From Eubacteriaceae bacterium (GTDB taxonomy: Bacteria > Bacillota > Clostridia > Oscillospirales > Acutalibacteraceae), in NCBI GenBank assembly GCA_021770095.1, contig JAETRQ010000004.1:218998-282997 (forward strand): DNA of 64,000 nt, written 5' to 3'. This document shows, piece by piece, positions 7,820 through 18,777 of this stretch (the stretch's first letter is position 1; each line of letters starts with the position of its first letter). A program made the position numbers and the translations under genes. The notes beneath the pieces are model-generated. The model did no database searches. It was not told the origin of the DNA and saw only the letters and a program-made list of their open reading frames with translations.

Positions 7820-8640
7820 TTACTTAACAAAGTATCCTTTGAATTTCTGTAAACTGTCTTTTTCAATTGTATTATTTTCGTCATACCGGACAATTGCACT
7901 GTATGCATTTGCGGCAGTACGTTCATCACAAAGAAGTGAAAATTTATCGCCTGAGATTGAAAATTCTCTTACTGAAATATTTGACTGTGCATTTGTTGCA
8001 AACTGACTGAAAAGTTTCTCACTCTTTTGTAAATTAGTCTGATTCATCTGTCTTATAAGACTGTTAAGCAGCAAATCATTGGCAGCAGAAGTATTATTTT
8101 CATGATCAAGATAATATCTGACCATATTAACAAGCTGCATACCCTTAATATTCTGTTCGCCTGCTTTTACTTTTAATGAATAAGAAATATCACTTTCATT
8201 TTCTTTATACTTAATTTCCGATGCAATCGGATAAGAAAAATCACCCATCGCATCAAATAATTCAGAAAACGCATCATTTTCCATTTGAATATAGTAATCA
8301 AAAGTAAGACCAAGATATGTTTCAACTGCATTTTTTACATTCTCAGTACCTGAATTTTTAAATGTTTTTGAAAGCGGAACACCGTCAATCACCGTATCTG
8401 CTTTCAGCGTGCCGACTTTGTATGCAGTATTATCAAAATCGACCTGAACAAGTTCAGTAAAAAGAAGTGTATCATTTTTACTGATGATGATAATATAATT
8501 TGTTTTTCCGCTTATCTGAGGCAATGGTTCTTCATCCTCATACGCATCAGTCTGAACAGGTTTTAAGTCCTCAGGTTCAAAAAACTTTTTAACACTGAAA
8601 TCATTTTATAAATATCTCCGCGATTTTTAAAAATTCTCAT
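7820..8640 (-). pseudogene. LCP-like (LytR-CpsA-Psr) protein gene with apparent frameshift
   Basis: The long frame ends at 7820 and is open back to about 8613, with a TTG at 8524 (234 aa). It resembles a divergent LCP domain: VKNAVETYLGLTFDYYIQME, FDAMGDFSYPI and GMQLVNMVRYYLD match the order of LCP motifs, but the usual Arg-rich phosphate-binding sites are weak and no signal anchor is seen. Upstream, an ATG at 8640 placed right after the fol promoter opens another frame, MRIFKNRGDIYKMISVLKSF, which stops after 25 codons. One extra T in the T6 run (minus strand, about 8579-8584) would join both into about 273 aa. It may be a pseudogene, a phase-variable gene, a sequencing error, or start internally at TTG. 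Confidence 0.6.
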
Positions 8641-8669
8641 CTTTCTTTCTGCACCTACCTTGAATTGAT

Positions 8670-8698
8670 ATTATACAATAAGATGTATTAATTTACAA
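8670..8698 (-). promoter_or_regulatory. Promoter of the LCP-like/folate operon
   Basis: Read on the minus strand: -35 TTGTAA (8698-8693), 17-base spacer, -10 TATAAT (8675-8670). It lies 30 bases before the ATG at 8640 and diverges from the dnaA promoter. Confidence 0.7.
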
Positions 8699-8803
8699 GC
8701 ATATATATGCTACCAATATATTAATGTTTATTAAACTATAAAAAACAGATATATTGTTTTTAATTATTATAATATATTTAATTAATTTATTTTAACATAT
8801 ATA

Positions 8804-8832
8804 TTGATTTAATATATAAAAACTGATATAAT
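8804..8832 (+). promoter_or_regulatory. dnaA promoter
   Basis: -35 TTGATT (8804-8809), 17-base spacer, perfect -10 TATAAT (8827-8832), 72 bases before dnaA. The 264 bases between the fol and dnaA starts hold only these two divergent promoters, very AT-rich DNA and a short palindrome, GCATATATATGC, at 8699-8710. I found no DnaA box here. Confidence 0.7.
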
Positions 8833-8904
8833 GTTTTTATTATGGATATTTCTACAATTTTGTAATTAAGATAAATAAAATTAAGGGAGGTTTAAATTTA
8901 CTCT

Positions 8905-10263
8905 ATGGATTCTTATAATGATATATGGAATGCTGTATTGGATTATTTTAAATCACGTGTCAGTGAAACTGCATTCAATCTTTGGATAAAAACAGTTGAA
9001 TTTGATTCTTTTGAGAATTCAACTGTCACTCTTAAATTTCCTAAACCTATGCATCAGAATATTGTTACATCACAATATGGTGAACTTTTTGAAGAAGCAT
9101 TTGAAAATGTGCTTGGTTTTAAAATAAATATATCCTATATTTGCGACAATGTTTTTGATGGTAATATGAAAGAAGATAACAGAACATCTTATCAGGACAA
9201 ACATCTGGAAGATTACAGAAACGAACAATTCACTTTTGAAAACTTTATCGTCGGTCCGAGCAACAGATTTGTTTATGCAGCAGCAAAAGCAGTTGCGTCC
9301 GATCCCGGATCTATCCGTTCAAAGGGTTCAAGTTTCAGCAATTATAATCCTTTGTTTATTTACGGTAATTCCGGATTGGGAAAAACACATATGCTTAATG
9401 CAATATGCCATGAGGTTGAAAAGAACTTCCCTGATATGAATATTATGTATGTTCGCGCAGAACAATTTGCAAATGAATTCTATCAGGCTTTACAAAACAA
9501 AACAGTTGATGAATTTCATAACAAATACAGAACAAATATTGATGTTCTTCTTATTGATGATATTCAATTTATTTCAGGCAAAACACAGACAGAGGAAGAA
9601 TTTTTCCATACATTTGATACTTTGGTATATGGCGGAAAACAGGTTGTTCTTACATCAGACCGTCCGCCGAGAGATATTCAGTCACTTACAGACAGACTCA
9701 AATCCAGATTTGAAGATGGACTTCTTGCTGACATTCAGCCGCCTGAATTTGAAACACGATGTGAAATTATAAAAAGAAAAGCAAAATTGCTTAATTTTGA
9801 AATACCTGAACCTGTTGTCAGCCATATTGCTGAAAAAATCAAAACAAATATAAGACAACTTGAAGGGGTAACAAAAAAACTCTACGCTCTTTGTGATATT
9901 AATGACCATGAACCAACAATTGCACTTGCACAAAGTGTAATAAAAGTTGTTATGGAGGATACACAGCCGCTTCCTGTTACAATTCAGCGAATCGTTGAAG
10001 AAGTAAGCAGAACAACAGGTATTTCTGTTGAAGACATTTACAGCAACAGCAGAAAATCATCTATATCAAAGGCAAGAAAAATTGTTATCTACGTAATCAT
10101 TAAAGTTACAGATATGAGTCTTGAAGATATTGGAAAAGAATTCAACAAAGACCATACGACAATTATGTATAACCGTGATGCCCTTGAAAAACAACTCCAG
10201 ACTGATTCAAAACTTGCACGACAGGTCAATGACATTATAAACAATGTAAAAACAGACAGATAA
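8905..10263 (+). CDS. dnaA: Chromosomal replication initiator protein DnaA
   Basis: Binds DnaA boxes at oriC, opens the duplex and loads the replicative helicase. The 452-aa protein shows domain I (1-80), a short variable linker (about 85-105), an AAA+ domain III with Walker A GNSGLGKTH (154-162) and Walker B LLIDDI (215-220), and domain IV with the DNA-binding signature KDHTTIMYNRD near residue 415. GGAGG lies 14 bases before the ATG, an unusually long gap, but no better start is present. dnaN follows after a 216-base gap that carries DnaA boxes. Confidence 0.98.
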   Translation: MDSYNDIWNAVLDYFKSRVSETAFNLWIKTVEFDSFENSTVTLKFPKPMHQNIVTSQYGELFEEAFENVLGFKINISYICDNVFDGNMKEDNRTSYQDKHLEDYRNEQFTFENFIVGPSNRFVYAAAKAVASDPGSIRSKGSSFSNYNPLFIYGNSGLGKTHMLNAICHEVEKNFPDMNIMYVRAEQFANEFYQALQNKTVDEFHNKYRTNIDVLLIDDIQFISGKTQTEEEFFHTFDTLVYGGKQVVLTSDRPPRDIQSLTDRLKSRFEDGLLADIQPPEFETRCEIIKRKAKLLNFEIPEPVVSHIAEKIKTNIRQLEGVTKKLYALCDINDHEPTIALAQSVIKVVMEDTQPLPVTIQRIVEEVSRTTGISVEDIYSNSRKSSISKARKIVIYVIIKVTDMSLEDIGKEFNKDHTTIMYNRDALEKQLQTDSKLARQVNDIINNVKTDR

Positions 10264-10264
10264 A

Positions 10265-10446
10265 TTTTACACAATTTATTCGTTTTTAATACAAAATTTT
10301 ACACATCGGATGTGTAAAAAAATATTTTTACACAATGCTAACATTTTTTCAACAAAGTAAAAATAAAAACTTTTTGTCAAAAATTGGCTTGTATAAACAA
10401 AAAAATCAGTTATCCACATTTTCCACCGTATATAATAATACTACTA
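10265..10446 (+). other. Candidate replication origin (oriC) between dnaA and dnaN
   Basis: Boxes matching TTWTNCACA occur at 10265-10273, 10297-10305, 10311-10319 (minus strand), 10326-10334 (all TTTTACACA) and 10410-10418 (perfect TTATCCACA). The last is directly followed in tandem by TTTTCCACC (10419-10427, one mismatch), a short GC stretch, then AT-rich DNA whose lower strand read 3'-5' gives GATGAT at 10441-10446. That order (tandem boxes, GC spacer, DnaA-trio-like triplets) matches the basal unwinding system described for Bacillus subtilis. Confidence 0.8.
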
Positions 10447-10479
10447 AAAGTCAATATTCTATGATTGAAGGAGATAAAA

Positions 10480-11592
10480 ATGAAATTTACCTGTAATACA
10501 AAAGCATTAAGTGAAGCATGCTCAAATGTAATGAGAGCAGTCAGCACAAAAGTTACAATACCTACTATTGAAGGTATTCTTATTGAATGCGGTTCTGATA
10601 CACTCAGTCTCACAGGTTATGATTTTGAATTCGGTATCAATACTGTAATTGAGGCAAATGTTGTTGAACCGGGTGCAATTGTAATTAATGCAAAAGTAAT
10701 CAGTGATATTATCAGAAAACTTCCTGACGGTAATGTTACATTTGATATAAGCGGTACCTCTGTCTCAATAATCAGCGGTGCTGCACAATACAATATCATT
10801 GGCATTGATGCAGATGATTATCCCGAACTTCCTTCAGTATCAGGCGGATACCCTTTGTTTTTAAATCAAAAAATGCTGCAGGGAATGGTTAGTCAGACAT
10901 TATTTGCTGTTGCAGATAATGAATCATCAAAACCCGTACATACAGGTCTTAAATTTGAACTCACTCTTAATCAATTAAGATTAATAGGTGTTGATGGATA
11001 CAGACTTGCTGTAAGGACAGAAACAGTAAAATATGATGGAGAAGACATCAGCTTTATTGTTCCTAAAAAAACAATAAGAGAACTTATCAAATTAATATCT
11101 CCTGACAGTGAAGTTGATGTTTCTATCAGTGTCGGAAAGAGACATATTGTTTTTGATATAGAAAATTACAGTATTATCAGCCGTCTGCTTGATGGTGATT
11201 TCTTAGATTACAACGCGGCAATACCGAAAACGGCATCAACAACAGTATTAATAAATACAGAAGATGCAGTAAATTGTATTGAAAGAACATTGCCTGTGAT
11301 TGAAAATGATAAGAAAAATCCGATCAGATGTTTATTTGATAATGATGAGATGAGAGTATCAACCGTATCAACGCTCGGCAGAGTTGTGGATTATACACAT
11401 GCAAACTGCAGCGGTGACAGAGTAGAAATCGGATTTAATTCAAAATTTTTATTGGATGCACTCAATGCTGCAGATACAGATCAGGTAAGAATTGAACTGA
11501 ACAGTGCAGTAAGTCCTGCAAAAATTATGCCAATTAATGATGACAGTTTCTTATTCTTAGTTCTTCCGATGAGGTTGAAAAATGAAAATTAA
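10480..11592 (+). CDS. dnaN: DNA polymerase III subunit beta (sliding clamp)
   Basis: Forms the ring-shaped dimer that holds DNA polymerase III on the template. At 370 aa the length is typical for three repeated clamp domains. MKFTCNTKALSEACSNVMRAV at the start and LVLPMRLKNEN at the end, the latter near the partner-binding pocket (PMR), are standard. The start at ATG 10480 is fixed by GAAGGAG; an in-frame TTG at 10465 has no ribosome site. TATAAT at 10431-10436 lies inside the oriC candidate and may serve as its -10. It overlaps the following S4 gene by 11 bases. Confidence 0.96.
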   Translation: MKFTCNTKALSEACSNVMRAVSTKVTIPTIEGILIECGSDTLSLTGYDFEFGINTVIEANVVEPGAIVINAKVISDIIRKLPDGNVTFDISGTSVSIISGAAQYNIIGIDADDYPELPSVSGGYPLFLNQKMLQGMVSQTLFAVADNESSKPVHTGLKFELTLNQLRLIGVDGYRLAVRTETVKYDGEDISFIVPKKTIRELIKLISPDSEVDVSISVGKRHIVFDIENYSIISRLLDGDFLDYNAAIPKTASTTVLINTEDAVNCIERTLPVIENDKKNPIRCLFDNDEMRVSTVSTLGRVVDYTHANCSGDRVEIGFNSKFLLDALNAADTDQVRIELNSAVSPAKIMPINDDSFLFLVLPMRLKNEN

Positions 11593-11830
11593 AGTTAAAC
11601 CGACACCACATAAAGAAGAAACAGTAATCATAAAAACGGAATTTATTAGACTGGATTCATTCTTAAAATTCAAAGGAATTGCCGAAACAGGCGGACAGGC
11701 AAAGGCTTTTATACAAGATGGAATTGTAAAAGTTAACGGGGAAATCTGCCAGTCAAGAGGTAAAAAAATAAGAATGAATGATGTTGTATCCATTTTCAGT
11801 ACTGATTATCATATAAAAAATGAAGATTAA
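11582..11830 (+). CDS. yaaA: S4-domain RNA-binding protein (YaaA/RlbA type)
   Basis: An 82-aa protein formed almost wholly by an S4 fold: FIRLDSFLKFKGIAETGGQA, then QDGIVKVNGEICQSRGKKI. This small S4 gene is a conserved member of the dnaN-recF cluster in Firmicutes. Homologues have been linked with large-subunit ribosome assembly and RNA binding; the precise role here is inferred. It overlaps dnaN at its start and recF at its end by 11 bases each, so translation of the three is coupled. Confidence 0.9.
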   Translation: MKIKVKPTPHKEETVIIKTEFIRLDSFLKFKGIAETGGQAKAFIQDGIVKVNGEICQSRGKKIRMNDVVSIFSTDYHIKNED

Positions 11831-12908
11831 TTCGATTGAAATAGAAAATTTCAGAAATATTGAAAATTTAAAATTAGAATTTGATAATATCAATATTATT
11901 TATGGTGAAAATGCACAGGGCAAAACCAATTTAATTGAAGCAATCTATCTCTTTACTGGAAGTAAAAGTTTCAGAGGAATGAAGGATAAAGATTTAATTA
12001 AATTTGGACAGGAATTTTCAAAGTTAAAAATTCAGTTTGAAAATAAAAACAGAAATCAGTTTGCCCAGATTGATATTAAAAATAAAAGAAATGTTTCTCT
12101 TAACGGAGTAAATAAAAAATCTGCATCACAATTAAGTGAAGAATTAAAAGCAGTTATATTTTCACCGGTTCATTTATCAATGGTAAAAGACGGTCCGCTT
12201 GAGAGAAGAAAATTTATTGATACTGCACTTTTTCAAATCAAATTCAATTATAAAAATGTTTTGAAAGAATATAATCATTGTCTCAGTCAGAGAAATATGT
12301 TATTAAAAGATATTTCAAAAAACAGTTCGCTTACAGACTTACTTTATATTTGGGATAAAAATCTGGCAAAATGCGGTGCAAAAATTATTTATCAGAGAAA
12401 AAAATATATTGATACGCTTTTGCCGTATGCAAAAGAAATATTTGACGGTTTGTCAAGCGGAAAAGAAGAGATTGATTTGATTTTAAAGGGGTCATTTGAC
12501 TATGAAAATCTGACGCCTGAAGAAATTGAAAGAAGTCTGATTATTGCTCTTGAAAAAAACAGAGCGACGGATATTTATAACAAAATTACCACCATTGGTC
12601 CGCACAGAGATGATATGGAAATTCTTATTAATGGTAAAAGTGCAAGGGCTTTTGGCTCACAGGGACAGCAGCGTTCCTGTGTACTGGCACTGAAACTTGC
12701 GGAAGCAAGCTTACTTAAAGAAATGACTGAAGACGAACCTCTTGCGCTGCTTGATGATGTTATGAGTGAACTTGATATATCCAGACAGGATTATATTTTG
12801 AATCATATAAAAGACTGGCAGGTATTTATAACCTGTTGTGATGCAAATACGGTTTTAAGATTAAAAAAAGGAAAAACCTTTCATATGAAAAACGGAGGTT
12901 TGGTCTGA
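11820..12908 (+). CDS. recF: DNA replication and repair protein RecF
   Basis: An SMC-like ATPase that with RecO and RecR loads RecA at single-strand gaps. The 362-aa protein has Walker A GENAQGKT (29-36), a family-typical YNHCLSQRNMLLK segment, the signature region SQGQQRS, and a Walker B/D-loop LALLDDVMSELD. It overlaps the S4 gene by 11 bases and shares its last base with the remB start (TGATG). All features are those of a functional RecF. Confidence 0.96.
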   Translation: MKINSIEIENFRNIENLKLEFDNINIIYGENAQGKTNLIEAIYLFTGSKSFRGMKDKDLIKFGQEFSKLKIQFENKNRNQFAQIDIKNKRNVSLNGVNKKSASQLSEELKAVIFSPVHLSMVKDGPLERRKFIDTALFQIKFNYKNVLKEYNHCLSQRNMLLKDISKNSSLTDLLYIWDKNLAKCGAKIIYQRKKYIDTLLPYAKEIFDGLSSGKEEIDLILKGSFDYENLTPEEIERSLIIALEKNRATDIYNKITTIGPHRDDMEILINGKSARAFGSQGQQRSCVLALKLAEASLLKEMTEDEPLALLDDVMSELDISRQDYILNHIKDWQVFITCCDANTVLRLKKGKTFHMKNGGLV

Positions 12909-13141
12909 TGTATTTGTACCTTGGCGGAGAGACAGTAATAAATACAAAAGAAATTATAGGCATTTTTGATATGGATACATCAACGGTTAACAAAGCAACA
13001 CGTGATTATCTGTCAAAAGCAGAAAAAGAAAAAAGAGTAATTTATGCAAACTTTGAACTGCCAAAAAGTTTTATTGTTTGTAAGGATAAAATTTATGTTT
13101 GCCCTTTTAACACAAGTACATTGGCTAAAAGGTGTAAATAA
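12908..13141 (+). CDS. remB: RemB-type small DNA-binding regulator (DUF370)
   Basis: A 77-aa protein with the family start MYLYLGGETVINTKEIIGIFD, which it shares with B. subtilis RemB/YaaB, encoded at the same place between recF and gyrB. Family members form ring-like oligomers; RemA activates matrix and osmoprotection genes, and RemB is a less-studied paralogue. The ATG overlaps the recF stop and the gyrB start follows after 12 bases. The identification rests on sequence and synteny; the function in this organism is not known. Confidence 0.88.
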   Translation: MYLYLGGETVINTKEIIGIFDMDTSTVNKATRDYLSKAEKEKRVIYANFELPKSFIVCKDKIYVCPFNTSTLAKRCK

Positions 13142-15121
<1,980 letters not shown>

Positions 15122-15123
15122 AT

Positions 15124-15627
15124 ATGAAATTATCTTTTAATATGAATGCCGATGATTACTATGTCGGTCTTAATTATAAATTGAATAAAAATAATATGGT
15201 GAAGATAAAGCCTTCTGTTATTTCTATAATATTATTATTAATAATAATGAACGTGTGTTACATTATATTAAAATTGCCGATGTATACTTTATTGTTGGTT
15301 GATATTTTTGTTATCGTTATGCTTGCAGGTGCATTAATTTCAAGAAAAAAGACGGTGAAAAATCAATTTAATACATCTGTAATACTGCATGATACACATA
15401 CAATCCAAACATATGATGAGGGAATTGAAGTAATCAACAGTTATGAGAAAATGTTTGCCCCATGGCAAAGTATTTTTGCAGTAAAAAATACTGCAAAATA
15501 TCTGATTGTTCTGCCGACATACCGAAAAGGTGTTTTTGTTATTAACAAAGAACAATATGCAGGGGAAGAACTGGATGCACTGATAAAACTGCTTCAGACA
15601 AAAACAACTGTTGAGGAGGGCAAGTGA
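15124..15627 (+). CDS. YcxB-like membrane protein 1
   Basis: A 167-aa protein with two membrane segments (about 30-50 and 54-74) and a cytoplasmic C-terminal domain. The region from NTSVILHDTHTIQTYDEGIEV through FAPWQSIFAVKNTAKYLIV to KGVFVINK resembles the YcxB-like domain found in many Firmicute membrane proteins of unknown role. It starts two bases after gyrB and overlaps its paralogue by one base (TGATG), so it is part of the gyrase transcript. No catalytic motif is seen. Confidence 0.75.
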   Translation: MKLSFNMNADDYYVGLNYKLNKNNMVKIKPSVISIILLLIIMNVCYIILKLPMYTLLLVDIFVIVMLAGALISRKKTVKNQFNTSVILHDTHTIQTYDEGIEVINSYEKMFAPWQSIFAVKNTAKYLIVLPTYRKGVFVINKEQYAGEELDALIKLLQTKTTVEEGK

Positions 15628-16145
15628 TGAGAATGACTTTCAGGTACTCTTTAACAGAAGACGATTATATCAATTTTGAAAAATTGAACACAAGCAGACA
15701 ATTCAAAGCACTTTTATTCCCAATGATGTTTTTTATATTTTTCAGTGTTTTTTTGTATGCAAAAGAAAGAGATTATATATTTATCATTTTTATAGTCACA
15801 ATGGTTTTATTATTGGTGTTAAGTTATTTTGTTTTGCTGCCTTATTCGGCAAAAAAGAGGGTAAAAACATATCTTAATGGAGACAGAAGTTACCTTTTGC
15901 CGACGGAAATAACCATTGATGATAAAAAAATTGAAAGCAAAAATATTCCTGAAGAAAATGAGGCAGGGATAATCGGAATATATCCATATTCCATTATGAG
16001 AATGATTATTGAAAATGAAGATTATATTTTCTTTTATATCAGCAATGAAGTGAAGGTCTTGCCGAAGAGGGCAATCCCGCAAGAATTTAAAGAAACCGTT
16101 TTTGAACTTATAAAAAAGAACGGAAATTACACATATATGAAGTAA
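15627..16145 (+). CDS. YcxB-like membrane protein 2
   Basis: A 172-aa paralogue of the preceding product. It has a short N-terminal cytoplasmic stretch (FRYSLTEDDYINFEKLN), two membrane segments (about 30-45 and 50-72) and a C-terminal YcxB-like domain (RSYLLPTEITIDDKKIESKN, later YIFFYISNEVKVLPKRAI). The start is ATG 15627 behind GAGGAGGG; a GTG one codon earlier is less likely. The tandem pair probably arose by duplication. The partners of such proteins are unknown. Confidence 0.75.
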   Translation: MRMTFRYSLTEDDYINFEKLNTSRQFKALLFPMMFFIFFSVFLYAKERDYIFIIFIVTMVLLLVLSYFVLLPYSAKKRVKTYLNGDRSYLLPTEITIDDKKIESKNIPEENEAGIIGIYPYSIMRMIIENEDYIFFYISNEVKVLPKRAIPQEFKETVFELIKKNGNYTYMK

Positions 16146-16184
16146 TCTTAAATTTCTCTTTGAGAAATCGGAGGAAGAAAAGCA

Positions 16185-18674
16185 ATGGATAACAATGAAA
16201 TTCGTTATGACAATCAAAAGATTGTTGATGTAGAAATCAGTACAGAGATAAGAAAGGCGTTCCTTGATTATTCAATGAGCGTTATTGTATCCCGTGCATT
16301 GCCGGATGTCCGTGACGGACTTAAACCCGTTCACAGAAGAATACTCTATGCAATGTATGACAACAATCTTTATCCTACAAATCCTTACCGTAAGTGTGCC
16401 ACTACTGTCGGTGAAGTGCTTGGTCATTATCATCCGCACGGTGATGCATCTGTTTATGATGCAATGGTAAGACTTGCACAGCCATTTTCAATGAGACACA
16501 CGCTTGTTGACGGACACGGTAACTTTGGTTCAATAGACGGTGACCCGCCTGCTGCTTATCGTTATACAGAGAGCAGAATGAGCAAAATATCAATGAAAAT
16601 GCTTGAGGACATCAAGAAAAATACAGTTAATTTTGCACCGAACTTTGATGATACAACAACTGAGCCGGAAGTTCTTCCTGCACGTTTTCCTAATTTGCTT
16701 GTCAACGGTTCATCAGGTATTGCCGTTGGTATGGCAACAAATATTCCTCCGCACAATATGCGCGAAGTAGTTGAGGGTATGTGCTGCCTGATTGATAATC
16801 CTGATGCACAGCTTGAGGATTTGATGGAACATATCAAAGGACCTGACTTCCCTACAAGCGGTATCATTATGGGTACGAGAGGTATACGCGAAGCATATGC
16901 AACAGGCAGAGGAAAAATCTATGTCCGTGCCAAGGCAGAAATTGTTGAAACAAGAGGCGACAGATTCAAAATTGTTGTAAGCGAGATTCCTTACGGAGTA
17001 AATAAGGCAAGGCTTATAACAAGAATTGCAGACCTTGTTAAGGAAAAGAGACTTGAAGGTGTTGCGGATGTTCAGGATTATTCCGACCGCCGCGGTATGC
17101 ATATTGAAGTTACAGTTAAGAGAGATGCCAATGCACAGGTTGTTCTCAATAATCTTTACAAGATGACGGATATGCAGGTAACATTCGGTACAATTATGCT
17201 TGCACTCGATGACGGTGTGCCGAAGATACTTACTCTTAAAGAAATACTTGAAAAATATATTGATTTTCAAAAAGATATTATCAAAAGAAGAACTGCTTTT
17301 GATTTGAAAAAAGCGCAGGAAAGAGCGCATATACTTGAAGGACTTGCAAAAGCAATAGATATTGTTGATGATGTTATCGCAACAATCCGTGCATGTAAAG
17401 GCGGACAGGCAGAGGCAAAACAGGCTATTATGGAAAAGTTTGGTTTTGATGAGCCGCAGGCAAATGCAATTGTTGCATACAGACTTGGTCAGTTGGCAGG
17501 TCTTGAGATTGAAAAGATTTTAAATGAACTGGAAGAACTGCATGAAAAGATAAAAGATTTCCTTGATATTTTAGAAAGTGAGCAGAGAATCTGCGATATT
17601 ATCAAGGCTGAATCACGTGCTATTGCAGACAAATACGGCGATGAAAGAAGAACCGAAATCTCTGCATACAGCGGTGATGTTGATGATGAAGATCTTATTC
17701 CGGTTGAAGAATGTATTCTTACTTTGACTGAAAAAGGATATATGAAACGTCAGACAGTTGATACTTATAAAGCCCAGAACCGCGGCGGCAGAGGTATCAT
17801 GGGAATGACCAGACGTGAAGAAGATGTGGCAAAAACAATGTTTGCATGTTCAACACATGATTTTATACTTATTTTTACCAACAAGGGCAAAGTGTTCAAG
17901 ATGAAAGGGTACGAAGTTCCTGAGGCATCAAGAACTAGCAAGGGAATGAATGTTGTTAATATTCTTCCTCTTGAAAACGGAGAGCAAATCAGTGCAATGG
18001 TCAGAGTGCCGAAGGAAGAAGACAGAACATATCTCTGTATGATGACACGTAACGGTATTATCAAAAGGACTGCACTTGACCAATATGATCATATCAGAAA
18101 AACAGGTATCATTGCTATCAACCTTGATGATGGTGATGAGCTTTCATGGGTAGAGATTACGGATGGTAAGAGAGACCTTATCGTTGCAACACATGATGGT
18201 ATGAGTATCTGTTTTAAAGAAGAAGATGCAAGACTTATCGGCAGAACGGCAAGAGGCGTTAAAGCAATACAACTTGCAGAAAATGACTATGTTGTCGGTT
18301 TTGCTGTAAGTGTTGAGGGATATTCACTCCTCACTGTATCTGAAACAGGATATGGAAGAAAGAGTGCATTTTCCGATTATCGTATTCAGTCAAGAGCAGG
18401 CAAAGGTCTTATCAATTATCGTACTGCGCAGTACGGCAAAGTTTCAATGATTGCTCCTGTAAGAGAAGATCAGGATGTAGTTATGATTTCATCTGACGGA
18501 ATTATTATTCGTACTCCGGTTGACCAAATTTCAACTTTCCAGCGACCTTCAAAGGGCGTAAAAGTTATGAAAGTAAATGACGGAGAAAAGGTTGCAACAA
18601 TTTCTGTTGTTGACAGACTTGAGAATGATGAAGAAGCCGAAAATGATAATAATGAAGAAAAAGGCGAAGAATAA
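16185..18674 (+). CDS. gyrA: DNA gyrase subunit A
   Basis: Breakage-reunion subunit of gyrase. The 829-aa protein has the catalytic tyrosine Y127 in AAYRYTESR, the quinolone region around [10 protein letters not shown] (84-93), and a C-terminal beta-pinwheel containing the gyrase-specific GyrA box QNRGGRGI. An acidic tail, about 15 residues rich in Glu, Asp and Asn, closes the protein. At the position of E. coli Ser83 it carries Ala88. CGGAGGAAG precedes the ATG. It ends the dnaA-gyrA block; no clear terminator is seen before the next gene. Confidence 0.98.
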   Translation: MDNNEIRYDNQKIVDVEISTEIRKAFLDYSMSVIVSRALPDVRDGLKPVHRRILYAMYDNNLYPTNPYRKCATTVGEVLGHYHPHGDASVYDAMVRLAQPFSMRHTLVDGHGNFGSIDGDPPAAYRYTESRMSKISMKMLEDIKKNTVNFAPNFDDTTTEPEVLPARFPNLLVNGSSGIAVGMATNIPPHNMREVVEGMCCLIDNPDAQLEDLMEHIKGPDFPTSGIIMGTRGIREAYATGRGKIYVRAKAEIVETRGDRFKIVVSEIPYGVNKARLITRIADLVKEKRLEGVADVQDYSDRRGMHIEVTVKRDANAQVVLNNLYKMTDMQVTFGTIMLALDDGVPKILTLKEILEKYIDFQKDIIKRRTAFDLKKAQERAHILEGLAKAIDIVDDVIATIRACKGGQAEAKQAIMEKFGFDEPQANAIVAYRLGQLAGLEIEKILNELEELHEKIKDFLDILESEQRICDIIKAESRAIADKYGDERRTEISAYSGDVDDEDLIPVEECILTLTEKGYMKRQTVDTYKAQNRGGRGIMGMTRREEDVAKTMFACSTHDFILIFTNKGKVFKMKGYEVPEASRTSKGMNVVNILPLENGEQISAMVRVPKEEDRTYLCMMTRNGIIKRTALDQYDHIRKTGIIAINLDDGDELSWVEITDGKRDLIVATHDGMSICFKEEDARLIGRTARGVKAIQLAENDYVVGFAVSVEGYSLLTVSETGYGRKSAFSDYRIQSRAGKGLINYRTAQYGKVSMIAPVREDQDVVMISSDGIIIRTPVDQISTFQRPSKGVKVMKVNDGEKVATISVVDRLENDEEAENDNNEEKGEE

Positions 18675-18724
18675 TAGACAAGCATAGAGTTATATATTAA
18701 AAATGTTTGTGGTTTATTCATAGG

Positions 18725-18733
18725 TTATTCACA
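18725..18733 (+). promoter_or_regulatory. Isolated DnaA-box-like site
   Basis: TTATTCACA fits the relaxed DnaA box TTWTNCACA and lies in the 103-base gap between gyrA and the LCP gene. A single 9-mer is weak evidence; it may be a DnaA-regulated promoter element or chance. Confidence 0.35.
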
Positions 18734-18777
18734 GTATTTGTTTATTATATTTCCGGCAGTCCAAAGGAGTGATGTGA

